This document shows, in pieces, positions 48,969-60,479 of a DNA stretch of 64,000 nucleotides. The DNA is from Ziziphus jujuba. Taxonomy: Eukaryota > Streptophyta > Magnoliopsida > Rosales > Rhamnaceae. Under the pieces are notes generated by a model that worked only from the letters and a program-made list of their open reading frames with translations, did no database searches and was not told where the DNA came from. Made by a program: the position numbers and the translations under genes. Within the stretch, counting starts at the first letter, position 1. Each line of letters opens with the position of its first letter. The stretch lies in NCBI RefSeq assembly GCF_031755915.1, contig NC_083379.1:19179501-19243500 (forward strand). The letters are read 5' to 3'.

Positions 48969-51620
48969 ATGTCTTTTTCTACAGTCTCTTCCTTAACAAA
49001 TACCAATGCAAACTCGGTCCTTGAGGGCCTTGACAAAGTAATCGGTATTGTTCGCACTGTGCTCGATCGTCTAGAATGTTCCAAGCCCAAAACCACCACC
49101 AACGCCAACCAACAGAGCGCTGACGTTGTCGACACCAACCAGCCGCAGCCCCATACCGGCAGCGTTGCTAGCAGTAGCAATGCCAACCAACAAGCCAAAA
49201 GCGTTGGCGTTGTCGACAACAACCAGAGACAGAGCCAGAGCCAGACCCAGCCCATGCCCATTCCCAATAGCGGCAGTGTTGCTAGCAGTAGCAATGCCAA
49301 CCAACAAGCCAAAAGCGCTGGCGTTGTCGACAACAACCAGAGCCAGAGCCAGAGCCAGCCCATGCCCATTCCCAATAGCGGCAGCGTTGCTAGCAGTAGC
49401 AATGCCAACCAACAAGCCAAAAGCTTTGGCGTTGTCGACAACAACCAGAGCCAGACCCAGCCCATGCCCATTCCCAATAGCGGCAGCGTTGCTAGCAGTA
49501 GCAATGACAACCAAGAAGCCAAAAGCGTTGGCGTTGTCGACAACAACCAGAGCCAGACCCAGCCCATGCCCATTCCGAATAGCGGCAACATTGATAGCAC
49601 TAGCAATGCCAACCAGCAAGACGACGGCGTTGGCATTGGCAACCGTCCCCGAACACAAATCGAGGCCCAGCCCTTCCACGATAGCAACACCATCGCTAGT
49701 AGCAGCGATGCCAACCAACAAAACAAGAGCAATGGCAAAGGCAATGATTATCAGAGGTTGTGTGATCAATTCTTCCAGCTGGAAAGAGATCTCTCCTACA
49801 TCAAAAATGCCTTCATCAATCTCAACAAATTTGAGCAAAGCGCATTGAATCTGTTGAAAAGTCTTGAACGTTACGGGCTTGACGAACAGCTCTCTGAAAG
49901 CCTAAAAAATTATCCCAGTGATGATGCCTCGCAAAAGAGGATCGAGGAGAAGCTTGGCATACTAGTTGAAATCGTCATGAGGTTGAAGCTCCAGATTCCA
50001 TCTCTCCACAAGATATCTTCCATGAGTTCGGAGATCGGTCGTCACTTGCGGATGGCCTCAGGGAATGATGCCCACCACTTCATTGCCAAATTGTCTAAGT
50101 TGCATTCAAGTCCAACTTTTAAAGATAATCCACACTTCAAAGATTTTCGGGTGATTTATAATAGTCTTGATGTTACTAAGAAACTATGTTTGTTGTGCTT
50201 TGCTGCTTTTCCTGCTAATGAAGTCGTGAACAAGAGGCTTTTGGTTTATTGGTGGCACGGAGAAGGTTTCGTGGAGCCTCCGGTTGATGGGGAAAAGACG
50301 ATCATGGATGTCGCTGATGAGATATTCCTTGAGTTAGAGAAGAAGGGCTGCATCGAACCCATTAAGACGAAACGCGGTAAGTTGTCCCCAGATGGCTACA
50401 GGATGCACCTTGTGATTCATTGTTCGGTGTCTGTGCTTGCTAAAGAAGCCCGGTTCTTCGATTTCGATAACGGAAGTCCTACTCCCACTGTAAACTTTGC
50501 CACGTCTTACAGAGCTTCTCTGGATGAGGGACAGGGGAAGCCAAAATTGGATTCGGAGCATGTAAATCTGCGGACTATATTCAATCTTAATCAGCCATAT
50601 CCTGATTTCGAATTGGAGTGGTTCTCAAAGCTGAGGAATGTCAAGGTTCTTTCTCTGGGTAGGTGGCAGGATACGGCAAAGAAACATATTGAAGTAGAGG
50701 GTGTTGAATTCTTAAAAGGGTTGAGTAGTATGAAACATTTAAGGTTTTTCAGCCTTCAAGGCATCTCAACGATTGCAAAGCTCCCTGATGCCATATGCAC
50801 GCTAAGTAGTTTGAGGATTTTGGATCTTCGAGCATGTCACAATCTAGAGGTACTTCCAGATGGGATAGGTTCACTCAAGAAGCTGACACATTTGGATATA
50901 TCCAAATGTTACTTGCTAGATTACATGCCCAAGGGGATTGCTATGCTCTCTGAACTCCAAGTCCTTAAAGGGTTTGTAATTGGTGACGACAAAGAAGGAC
51001 GATCATGCCCTTTCAATGATTTGTCATCATTGCTGAAGCTGAAGAAGTTGAGCATCAACACAAGCAGACAGAATTTCCCCAGTAAGGAAGAGCTAAATAC
51101 TCTCCGAAGTTTTGGAATGCTTCAAAATCTGACAATAGCATGGGGAGGGATATCCTTCTCCACCCACCAGTTGGGAACTGCAAACGACGCCAGAGTCAAG
51201 AAGAATCGAGGTATCAGTAAAACTCCAACTAAAGCCCTGACTAAGTTAACGTCGACTTTAACAAGATCAACAATGTCGTCTACCAAGACTAAGGAACCTT
51301 TTAAGGAGCTAAGGAAACTGGACCTTCAGTGTTACCCTCTGCGGGAAGCACCCAATTGGTTGATCCCACGTGAACTCAAAAGCCTGAAGAAACTCTACAT
51401 TCGAGGAGGGGAACTGCAAGATCTGCCAGTGCAAGAAATTAGTTGGGAGAGCGTTCAGATATTACGCTTGAAGTTCTTGAGGAACTTGAGGATGGATTGG
51501 ATACAACTTAAGGAGTCATTTCCTGAGTTGACTCACTTGGAGAAAGTCAAATGCCCTAAGCTCACCTTCTTTCCATGCGATGAGGGTGGGATATGGGTAT
51601 CAGATCGGTCGAGTGTATAG
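48969..51620 (+). CDS. NB-ARC-less RPP13-like LRR protein with repeat N-terminus
   Basis: A single-exon 883-residue protein. Residues 1-35 form a short helix (VLEGLDKVIGIVRTVLDRLE). About 64-260 is a low-complexity array of six units rich in Ser, Asn and Gln. 260-375 is predicted helical or coiled (RLCDQFFQLERDLSYIKNAF). About 385-500 resembles the winged-helix part of an NLR (TKKLCLLCFAAFPANEVVNK, then LLVYWWHGEGFVEP). From about 550 there are leucine-rich repeats (LRNVKVLSLGRW, then SLRILDLRACHNLEVLPDGI), ending LEKVKCPKLTFFPCDEGG. No P-loop GxGGxGKT, RNBS or GLPL motif is seen, and the MHD site reads MHL, so nucleotide switching is unlikely. Such proteins are annotated as RPP13-like protein 4 in rosids. 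A role in immunity is inferred from family resemblance only. The frame is intact. Confidence 0.88.
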   Translation: MSFSTVSSLTNTNANSVLEGLDKVIGIVRTVLDRLECSKPKTTTNANQQSADVVDTNQPQPHTGSVASSSNANQQAKSVGVVDNNQRQSQSQTQPMPIPNSGSVASSSNANQQAKSAGVVDNNQSQSQSQPMPIPNSGSVASSSNANQQAKSFGVVDNNQSQTQPMPIPNSGSVASSSNDNQEAKSVGVVDNNQSQTQPMPIPNSGNIDSTSNANQQDDGVGIGNRPRTQIEAQPFHDSNTIASSSDANQQNKSNGKGNDYQRLCDQFFQLERDLSYIKNAFINLNKFEQSALNLLKSLERYGLDEQLSESLKNYPSDDASQKRIEEKLGILVEIVMRLKLQIPSLHKISSMSSEIGRHLRMASGNDAHHFIAKLSKLHSSPTFKDNPHFKDFRVIYNSLDVTKKLCLLCFAAFPANEVVNKRLLVYWWHGEGFVEPPVDGEKTIMDVADEIFLELEKKGCIEPIKTKRGKLSPDGYRMHLVIHCSVSVLAKEARFFDFDNGSPTPTVNFATSYRASLDEGQGKPKLDSEHVNLRTIFNLNQPYPDFELEWFSKLRNVKVLSLGRWQDTAKKHIEVEGVEFLKGLSSMKHLRFFSLQGISTIAKLPDAICTLSSLRILDLRACHNLEVLPDGIGSLKKLTHLDISKCYLLDYMPKGIAMLSELQVLKGFVIGDDKEGRSCPFNDLSSLLKLKKLSINTSRQNFPSKEELNTLRSFGMLQNLTIAWGGISFSTHQLGTANDARVKKNRGISKTPTKALTKLTSTLTRSTMSSTKTKEPFKELRKLDLQCYPLREAPNWLIPRELKSLKKLYIRGGELQDLPVQEISWESVQILRLKFLRNLRMDWIQLKESFPELTHLEKVKCPKLTFFPCDEGGIWVSDRSSV
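49158..49745 (+). repeat. coding minisatellite in the RPP13-like gene
   Basis: Six in-frame units start at 49158, 49272, 49380, 49482, 49584 and 49686, with lengths 114, 108, 102, 102 and 102 bp and a shorter last one. The first four encode near-identical GSVASSSNANQQAKS segments ending QPMPIPNS. Length differences come from two-residue Ser-Gln steps (CAGAGC), so every unit stays in frame. The last two units are diverged (GNIDSTSNANQQ, NTIASSSDANQQ). The array is much richer in GC than the surroundings, and open frames appear on both strands as a side effect. Confidence 0.92.
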
Positions 51621-51989
51621 CATGATGAATTCAGGCAATTCATGTTTACTACATCTCAAGCATACGGCCAATGCTTTTTACTACGAATTTCGTTCTATTC
51701 TGTTATATAACATATCATTTTAAATTTGTAATTATTTTTCATGTTTGGAAGATAATTAATTTTGCTGTATGTGTGAAATAAATTGCTAAAGATTGGCCCA
51801 ATTACGTGTGAAGATTCTTGCTCTATCAATTTTCCCACTACCCCTTCTCCTCAATACGCTATGTAATAAATTTATAGTTTTGTTTAATTACTTCATCAAA
51901 AGCACACAAAAAGAGTTTTAGAGGGGGAAAAAAGAATTTATATATATATATATATATATATATGTTTGATATTGAGGTGTAGATTTGAG
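51621..51989. other. 3' region of the RPP13-like gene
   Basis: Probable 3' UTR followed by AT-rich sequence with a (TA)n tract at 51940-51963. No gene is seen. Confidence 0.4.
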
Positions 51990-52453
51990 GGCAAATTTCA
52001 ACTATAGTTTTTGAAGTTTTTCTTAATTCAATTTCAATTCTTTAAACTTTTTTTAAACGTTTGAACTATAATCCTTATCGATGGATTGCCATTTGGAGCT
52101 TTCCCTTCTCTGTCCTATACGATCACTTAAATTACTTTTGCACCCTTAATGATTATATTTCTTTTTTATTTTTATTTATTTACAATTTATTTCATAATTA
52201 TTAATATATACTAACGTAAATATTGTACTTAAAAAACAAATAACTTTGTCAAAATTTATATTAAAATATTTTATCACACGCCCGCGTATATATATATATA
52301 TATATTCATTTCTTATTTTATATGTACATATTTAAAAATATTAAATTTAATTTACAATATTTTCTTCAAAAAATAAATATTTGATTTATAAAATAAAAAA
52401 AAAATTATATAGAAAAGTACTAAATTTTTTTAAAATGTGTCCAAAAAAATCTC

Positions 52454-52485
<32 letters not shown>

Positions 52486-53670
52486 CCTTTTAACTGATTT
52501 CATCTAAATCTAAGAAAAATAAAATATTTAAATATAAAAAAAATCAAATAAACAAATAACCTTCCAAATTCCATCAGATTTCATTTTCCAAAGAAAGATT
52601 AAAAAAAAAAAAAAAACGTTCCAACAAATTTCAACTTTTCTTTAAATTTTTTTTTTAAATTAAAAATTAAAAATTAAAAATTAAAAATTAAAACTTAAAA
52701 GAAGAGAGATTGAGCAGATATAATTTATGCATAGATTTTATAGATTTTACCTTAATTCATTCATTCAAATTTTTTCTCTCAATGCAAGTATAATTTCTTT
52801 GTCTTTGTGATTGGCACCAATTTTCCAGTTCTCAAGTTCAATCCATGAAAAAAATTAAGTGAAAAATGAAGAACCTTTCAAACTTGCAGTAGTCCATGAT
52901 TTGCTCTATTTCTTTAGTATTATTTGAACTAAATAATAATAACGATGATAATTTCAAATTACAAAGCAAACAAGTATTTCAAGATTTAGTAGATCTAAAA
53001 AATCTAATGGGCAAAAAGAGCATGGTTTGAGCACAGGAAATGAGGCAGGGTTAAAATTTTCAATGATTGCCACTGATCTTGCTACCTCATCGCCCAACAT
53101 CACCCACCAGTCAGTCTTCGATCTCGATCCTGCCACTGATCGTTTGATGATGGTCTTCCTCATTCAATATTTTTCTTATCCAAAAATATTAAAAAAAAAA
53201 TTAAAAATTTTGAAAAAGAAGAAGATGAAGATGCAGAAACCCATAAAAAGAAATTGAAGAAGATGAAATAAAAAAAAAAAAAAATCCTACAAGAAAGAAG
53301 GAGAAGAAGAAGAGCCTTTGGGAGATATATACAAAAATATATATTTTTTATTTGCCAAGGAAAAAGAAGAGTGGAATCTTGTTTATTTGATTTGGTTCAC
53401 AGAGAGATGAAAAGAAAGAGAATGGGGAAGGGAATCGGAAAAACAGATTTAAAAAGAAAAAAATTATTTTATTTGTATTTTACATTTTTCAATATAATAA
53501 TAATAATATATTTTTATTTCTAAAATATGCAATTACATATTCATCTTTTAGCTATTAACAATAATAAAATATTCAAAATGGTAGGGATTACAATTTAAAT
53601 ATCTAAAAATTTAAAAATTAAATTTGAATTAAGGTAAATTTCAGGGATTTTAGTTAAAATTGTTTCTAAA
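51990..53670. mobile_element. probable Mutator-like element, diverged
   Basis: The left end (CAAATTTCAACTATAG, then CTTAATTCAATTTCAATTC and ACTATAATCC) is an inverse match over about 80 bp to the right end (GAATTAAGGTAAATTTC and GGGATTACAATTTAAAT). Positions 52660-52692 contain five tandem units near AAAATT. The interior at 52800-53440 is less AT-rich, with an open stretch on the minus strand (53163-52954) that I cannot identify; it may be captured host sequence. No target duplication could be read, so the ends are approximate. Confidence 0.45.
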
Positions 53671-54096
53671 TTTAATATATACCCCTTCGTTTTGCTATAA
53701 TTATACTTATATTTTTTTTAATCATAAAAATTAATTAAAAAAATGATAGACAGTTTTGAATATAATTTTTCATAAGTATAATTTAATTATAATTAAGATA
53801 AAATTGAAAGAGTTTAAATGAAATTTTTTAGGATAACTATTGTTAGAGGAAAACAAGAAAGTAATAAAGTTTTATGTTCAATAGGTGATGAAATTAAAAG
53901 ACTGGAATGTTCTTGAGTAGCTTTTGGGAAATTTTATCTACTCTTATGGCAGTTGATGAATGTACATTTTAGTTATCTAAAGTTAATAATTATCATTTAA
54001 TCTTAAGATTTGGATAATAATTATCACATTACACTCTTGTTTATAACCATAGTTTAAAAAAAATAATCTTTTTCTTTCCTTTTAAATAATTAATTT

Positions 54097-54129
<33 letters not shown>

Positions 54130-54442
54130 TACCATAGGGTATCTTAATATTCAATTGAGTATAGGCCTAATCCCTATTTAAGGATTAGAGCATTAATAAA
54201 TATTTTATCTCCCAATAAAAGGTACTCCAACTTAAATCCTGATTTTGGTGAGATAAAATCTTTGGGGTATCAAAATAATTATTAATTATTATTTTTATTT
54301 ACTTTATAATTAGTTATAATATGTATTAAAATTTATTTACTGTGAGACTAATACAAGACTTTGTATTTATTGATGTATAAAATTAAAATTAAATAACTAT
54401 CTAATAACTAATTTGGTACATAAGTGATAATTTTCTTAACGA
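53671..54442. other. AT-rich intergenic, no gene recognised
   Basis: A T-run of about 28 at 54103-54130. No coding sequence is supported. Confidence 0.35.
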
Positions 54443-54450
54443 GTGCTAAG

Positions 54451-55642
54451 CAAGGTTTAAAATATCAAAAAAAATTTCGAGATTTTCTCGAAATGTTTAT
54501 TTATTTAAGAAGTCGAAATAAAATTTAGGTTTCAAATAGAAACGGGTAGAATTTCAGTAATATCTATCGAAATTTCTAAAATTTTGCAAAAATTTCCATG
54601 GAAATTTTCATCTAAATATTTACATAAAATCCTTAAAAATTTTGTTAAAAAATCAATAATATCCATCGAAATTTTGAAAATATCTATGAAATTTTTTTAA
54701 TAAAAATTCAAAAATATTATTGATATTTAGTAAACTATTTTACCAAATTAGCTTTAGTGATAATTTTTTTAACCTTTTAATTATTTTTTAAATATTTAAT
54801 GATATAAATAAAGTGAGTAAATTAAATTCAATAACCTTACTATGTTCTATTCATAGATAAAATATATGTACTTGCTATACATTTTGTATAAGATGGATTC
54901 AATAGAATCACATAATTATAAGTTAATAATTGATTATATAATAATAAAAAATAATAACATGGAAATATAATACTATGTAGTAATAACATGGAAATGTAAT
55001 ACTATGTAGAATTGATAATGATAACATTTAAATTAATGATATTAAACAAATAAAAATAAAAAGATGATATAATATATTATACTAAACATCAAAGACAACT
55101 ATATTTAATATAAGATTCTTATGGTTAACATATTAATAATCACATAAAAAATTATTAAGAAGATACATATTTTAATAATTACTTTTCACATTTCATAACT
55201 CAAAATGAGAATGACAAATATATTAATAATTTTTAATTATCTAAGAGTTGTATGAGTATTGAGATGATATTCATGAAAGATAATGTAATAGTAATGATTG
55301 TTTTATCTTAATTAATAAACAATTTATCAAATATATACTTTTTTCTTGCATATTGTTATCAATCATAGTTTATTCATAATTGTTACCTTTTACTATAAAT
55401 TAAATTGATTAAGAAAAATATAATATCTATTCAATATTTTTACAATTTTTATAATTAATTTGATAATCGATTGTTTAAATAAGCTAATGCTAAAGTTTTC
55501 ACAAAAGTTTTCATTTTTTTAAATAAATTTTAATCATTTTTTGTAAATTTTTATCGATATTCAATATTTTATGATAATACTATGAAAATTTCTATATTTT
55601 GAACTTTCAATATTTTTATTGATATCGAAATTTTAAACCTTG
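54451..55642 (+). mobile_element. 1.2-kb hAT-like element, copy 2
   Basis: A 1192-bp element with ends CAAGGTTTAAAATATC and ATTTTAAACCTTG and a perfect 8-bp target duplication GTGCTAAG (54443-54450 and 55643-55650). It runs in the same direction as the copy at 62890 and opposite to that at 17789. It has repeated words such as ATATCCATCGAAATTTTG in its left part and no coding frame. The exact duplication fixes its ends and supports the hAT superfamily. Confidence 0.85.
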
Positions 55643-55650
55643 GTGCTAAG

Positions 55651-56348
55651 GGAAGATTTTATAAACCTCGTAGTGCTTTTATAAACCTCGTAGTGCCTTT
55701 GTGTTTAGGAGTGATTTTTAAACCCTAATAGGATTGCAAAGAGGACCAAAACTTTTATCAAATTTTTTGGCAAAAAAACATAAAATTTATTTTTAATGAT
55801 TTTATTTTGGATAAATCATCAATTTGATAATTCTGTTAAAAGAATTAATTACATACTTTTTCAAAAATCACTTTTTTTCCCTGCTTCTAAAATAACTTTG
55901 AAAAGGATAAGCAGTGCTTATAAAATCATTCACAAATAGATTCAAAATTTACCATCAAACAAAATGGACTTTGTCAACATTCCGACTTTGCCACACAAAC
56001 ATGCATGAAGAATATATACCCATCAAACGAATTCAAATCCAAGTATAGTATAGGAGTAATTCACTTATCTAGAAACAATGTTTTATTAGGATTGTCCACA
56101 AATACATCATACCAATGTTTATATGATTTATACACATTTGGTATAAACTGCGTATCGGACAATCTAAGCAAAATTTTCGATATAAATACATAATCTATTT
56201 TTTTTTTTTTTAAAAAAAGATGCCTATATGAAATGTAATATATGCATATACACACACACACACAAAAAGTGAGAAATAGTTGTCTGCATAATCATGATAA
56301 TCAGATGAAGATCAAATTGTTGCTGTCAATAGAGCTATATATACATAG
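55651..56348. other. intergenic with a short tandem duplication
   Basis: TTTTATAAACCTCGTAGTGC occurs twice in tandem at about 55659-55697. The rest shows no gene; an open stretch at 56005-56193 has no recognisable product. Confidence 0.35.
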
Positions 56349-56519
56349 AGTAGTTCTACGGTGTGACTATACCAAAGCCAATGTTTTTTTGCACTTTTTG
56401 AAGAAAAAAAACATCGGCTTTGCTGTATATACATATACAGCAAAGTCGATATCTTTTTTTCAAAAAGTTTCGATTTTGGTGTAATCCGCATATAGACCAT
56501 CTACATCATAGAATTTCCC
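56349..56519. mobile_element. hairpin MITE in a microsatellite, copy D
   Basis: Left end AGTAGTTCTACGGTGTG, right end ACATCATAGAATTTCC with CATATAGACCATC inside. The centre is a strong hairpin of CATCGGCTTTGCTGTATATA against TATACAGCAAAGTCGAT. The right end matches the left end of copy C in inverse (GGAAATTCTATG). The left subterminal GGACC block is deleted. A (TA)n tract follows. Confidence 0.65.
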
Positions 56520-56884
56520 TATATATATGTATATATAGGAATCTGACATGGTAAAAACTTTTTCGACGAAGTTAGAGCACCATTAATAGAAATGTGGATT
56601 ATAAAAATTAGCTAACAAGACATGTAATCAAATATGAAAATATTTTTAAAAAGTACTTTGTAATGGAAATGTGCAAAATGTGTAGCATAAATATTTGTCA
56701 AGGTAGATCTTTATTTCTAGAGGCTTTATTAGATATTATTATAAATTTTTCTTAAAAACCAAAATTTTTTTAAAAGATCAATTTTTTTTTATAGAAATAA
56801 AACAATTAATAAATATATAATTAATTATAGCATGTTTTCAAAATATAATTTGACAACAATTTTTAAATTGGTTATCAATACATT
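56520..56884. other. intergenic, no gene recognised
   Basis: AT-rich sequence between two short elements. Nothing coding is seen. Confidence 0.35.
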
Positions 56885-57218
56885 AGGCATTTAAGGTAAT
56901 TTATGCATTTTCCCCCTTAAACTATGTATATTTTAATACTTTAGTTCCTGAACTTTTTTTAGCACTTTGGTCCCTTAAGTAGCATATTTTTTTTGACAAA
57001 AATAGTCCTTAAACTTAATTTTGTCAATTCTTTAATGATTTTGATTATGAACATGTCATATGTGGAAACAGAGAGGAATAGTGAGTGATAAACATGGTCT
57101 TTTTACCATCTGAAAAAAAAAAAAAATTCATAGACTAAAGTGACAAATCGCGTGTAGTTCAAGGATTAAAGCGACAAATCTTGTATAATTTAGGGGAATT
57201 TGCACCAATTAATGATTT
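56885..57218. mobile_element. short Mutator-like MITE (tentative)
   Basis: About 330 bp with inverse ends GCATTTTCCCCCTTAAACTA and ATAATTTAGGGGAATTTGC, and inner blocks TACTTTAGTTCCTGAACTT and AGTTCAAGGATTAAAGCG. Flanks TAATTTAT and CCAATTAAT are similar but not a clean duplication. The arm composition is like that of common plant Mutator-type MITEs. It is non-coding. Confidence 0.5.
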
Positions 57219-58514
57219 GACATTATTTTTGTACTAAACAATTTTTTTTTAAATGTCATGAGCTAATTTTTTTTCCAATATTATAAGTTAAAATATATAG
57301 TTATTATGTAATTACTAGCATTCATCTTCGTACGATGCACGACATAACCATAATAAATAGATTTTGAAAATAAATCATAATAATTAATTATGTTTGAAAA
57401 CTTATTTAAAAATTTTATTGCTTCTAAGTATATTTGGATCGTTTTTTTTTTCAATTTGTATTATAAAAGTTTGTTAATGACTATAAATTTAACCTCTACA
57501 TATAATACTATTCAGTTATAGAATTCAAATTCAAAAATGTTTACCTATTTAATTTTTTCCATCCATGGAATTTTCCTATCTAATTTTTTCTATTTATGAA
57601 ATTTAAATTCAAATTTAAATGTATTTATATAATTTAATTTAAATTCAAATGTTTTCAATCTATAGATAATGTATTTTTTTATTCCTTGTAAATAATTATT
57701 TTTCATATATTAAATACTCATAATGTAACTTATTTATTTATTTATTTATTATTGTTATTCTATAAACACATTTTTACCTTATATAAAATTTAAATTCAAA
57801 TGTATTTATATAATTTAATTTAAATTTAAATATATTTATATAAAATTTTCTATCTATAGAATTCAAATTCAAATTCAAATTTATTTTTTGATTTTTTGTA
57901 AATAATTAATTTTCTATCTATGGAATTCAAATTAAAATTCCAATATATTTTTTGATTTTTTTAAATAATTAATTTTTTCTATGTTAAATCCTTATAATAT
58001 AATATAATTATATTTATTATTAATATTATTATTATTATAACTTAGTTAACAATAATTTGGATTTAAAATGAGGTGTATATATATACATACAATATCTATT
58101 TTTGTTATTGTAAAATAAAAAGAACATCTTTTATTATATAATAAAAAAAGGAGATTAATTTTATTATTAATTATTGTATATAAATATTTTTATTTTATAA
58201 TAAAATATACATAATAAACTACTAAAAATATTTATATATAGATAATAAATCTTTTTCTATGTTTTCTTATAACTATATATAATTTATGTACTCATAAATT
58301 TTAATATATACATACAGTATTCTTTTTCATTGATTTTGTATTTTGTATTTTTATTTTTTGCTAAGAAGATGGTATGAATATATATAAGTACAATATTCTT
58401 TACCATATATATATATATATATTATCATAATTTTTAGATCACCTTTTAAAAGCAACTTTAATATATATATATATATATATATCAAAATGCTTTTGAGCAT
58501 TGGTTTTCTTTGTT

Positions 58515-58554
<40 letters not shown>

Positions 58555-59068
58555 TAAATTTTAAAGATTTTTTGAAAAATATTGAAAAAACATTATTCAT
58601 CTTAAATTTTTTGATAAAGATATAAATTTCATCATTAATTACCATATTTTAACATTATTATTTTATAATAAAATTTCATTTATTACATCTCCATACATTT
58701 TCAAGAGAAACAAACAACCACCACATCTTACTACATTCTCCTTTTCATTTTGTGAATATTTGTCGAATAATATAATATTGGCAAAATAAAAGAAACAGAA
58801 ATGTGGGTGCTTATCTGATATCATTGCCTCTGATAATAGGGATGGTGGTTTTCACGTTTAAATATTTTGCTAGGCCTAACGTCCCCAAATACATCCTCTA
58901 CATCGTTGGATATACCTAGCTCAGCTCTCTATCCATCATCATCTTATTCCTGCTGATATCTGAACAGTAATATATACTTACATGTTTATATATATAAAAT
59001 ATAAAATATCTTCCACATTATGTATATATTAAAACATTATGCATCAAAAAATACTCTGCGTGTGTGCT

Positions 59069-59096
<28 letters not shown>
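57219..59096. other. AT-rich intergenic with imperfect tandem repeats
   Basis: 57530-57990 contains diverged repeated units built around CTATCTATGGAATTCAAATT and TATTTATATAATTTAATTT. (TA)n tracts lie at about 58403-58420, 58461-58482 and 58519-58551, and a (TG)n tract at 59074-59099 abuts the next element. No gene is seen. Confidence 0.4.
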
Positions 59097-59104
<8 letters not shown>

Positions 59105-59202
59105 GGGCGTCTCAACAATTTTTTAGGCCCTAGGCCAAACAAAATATTTAGGGTCATAATTAAATATTATTTTTTATAAAATTGAATTTTTGATATAAAA
59201 TC

Positions 59203-59233
<31 letters not shown>

Positions 59234-60181
59234 TGCTTTTTAAATGTAAAATTACTAATTAAATTTTTATATTTAAAATTTGATAATAAATATTTTTTAA
59301 TTGATAAAATTATTAATTATTTAATCTTTTTGAGATATAATCAAACATAAATAAGCTTTTGTTAATTTCAATTTTGAAAAACTTTTTTTTTATTGAAGCT
59401 GCACTAACAAAAAATAATAAATCTATACATAGGGAGAATAGTTTATTTTTTTTTAAGTTTTAATTCTCAAAATGAATCTAATTAATTTATTTGAATTAAG
59501 ATATAAAAAAATATATAAAAGTAAAAACTAAAGGGATATAAAGTCTACTTTTTTACAAATAATTAGAACAATTAGTAAATAATTAAAATTATGAATTCAT
59601 AAAAAACAAATTAAAACTATTATGAGAATGAACAATACAAATTCATTAAAATAAATTATCGCTTACAAGCTTACCTTTTATTTTAAAGTCATTTACATTA
59701 AAATTGCTAATGATATAGGTTGGATACCAAAATTAAATAAATATAAAAAATGAGTGAATGATAAATGATGAAAATAAGTGAGTAAGATGAGAAAAAACGC
59801 ATAAACAAATGAGAAAAAGTGCATAAATGAGAAGAATATTTAACATGCTTTTTTCTTCTTTTTTTATTATTAAAATATAATTAATTATAGAATACAAGAT
59901 ATTTAATTGAGCTTAATTAATATTATTTTTCAAAAATAAAAATAATTAAAAATGATTAATGTAATAAATAATCAATTAAAATTCACCTAAAAACAAATAA
60001 TCAATTAGAGATAATTTAATTTTTTTTAAGTCAAAATTTTTATACTTTTAAAATTAATTAATAATTATATTCTATTTAATATATGTATATATTATATATA
60101 TGGATTTTTTTTTTTTTGAGGGGCCCCAAGGAAATGAGGGCCTAGGCATGGGCCTTAGTGGCCTATGCCTTAAGCCGGCCA
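59105..60181. mobile_element. hAT-like element with GGC-rich ends
   Basis: A 1077-bp element whose left end GGGCGTCTCAACAATTT and right end TTAAGCCGGCCA are inverse-like, with inner AGGCCCTAGGCC and GGGCCTAGGCATGGGCC blocks. TGTATATA is present on both sides (59097-59104 and 60182-60189), but because both flanks are TG/TA microsatellite the apparent duplication may be chance. The core is AT-rich and non-coding. Confidence 0.6.
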
Positions 60182-60445
60182 TGTATATATATATATATAT
60201 TTAACTATTTATGTATTGCATCTATTTACTTATATATGTGTTTGGGAATCATTCTAAACATTTTATATCTCATCTGCTAACAATTGTTGGGGATTTTTAT
60301 ATTAATTGGAGCATTCTTGTATTGATTGATCAAAATGTTTCAATTAGAATATGATGGAAAATGCGATTTTGATTATAAATTATAAGTTTAGGGTTTAGGG
60401 TTTAAAATATAAATCTTAAACGTTATAGATTTGGAAGCGCCCCGC

Positions 60446-60474
60446 GGGGGGGGGGGGGGGGGGGGGGGGGGGGG
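60446..60474. repeat. 29-base G homopolymer
   Basis: A run of 29 G, then T and five G, preceded by GCGCCCCGC. Such a run is rare in this AT-rich sequence. It adjoins the oligopeptide-transporter relic and produces a spurious proline-rich frame on the minus strand. Length errors are likely in sequencing. Confidence 0.8.
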
Positions 60475-60479
60475 TGGGG

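Noticed and set aside
49158..49745. CRISPR-like spaced repeats
   Set aside because: The units are contiguous, in frame and inside a plant gene; there are no unique spacers.
48941..49848. Long open frames on the minus strand and in a second plus frame over the RPP13-like minisatellite
   Set aside because: They arise because the repeat unit is GC-rich and lacks stops in several frames. Their products are repeats of one composition with no known domain, while the main frame continues into a clear LRR protein.
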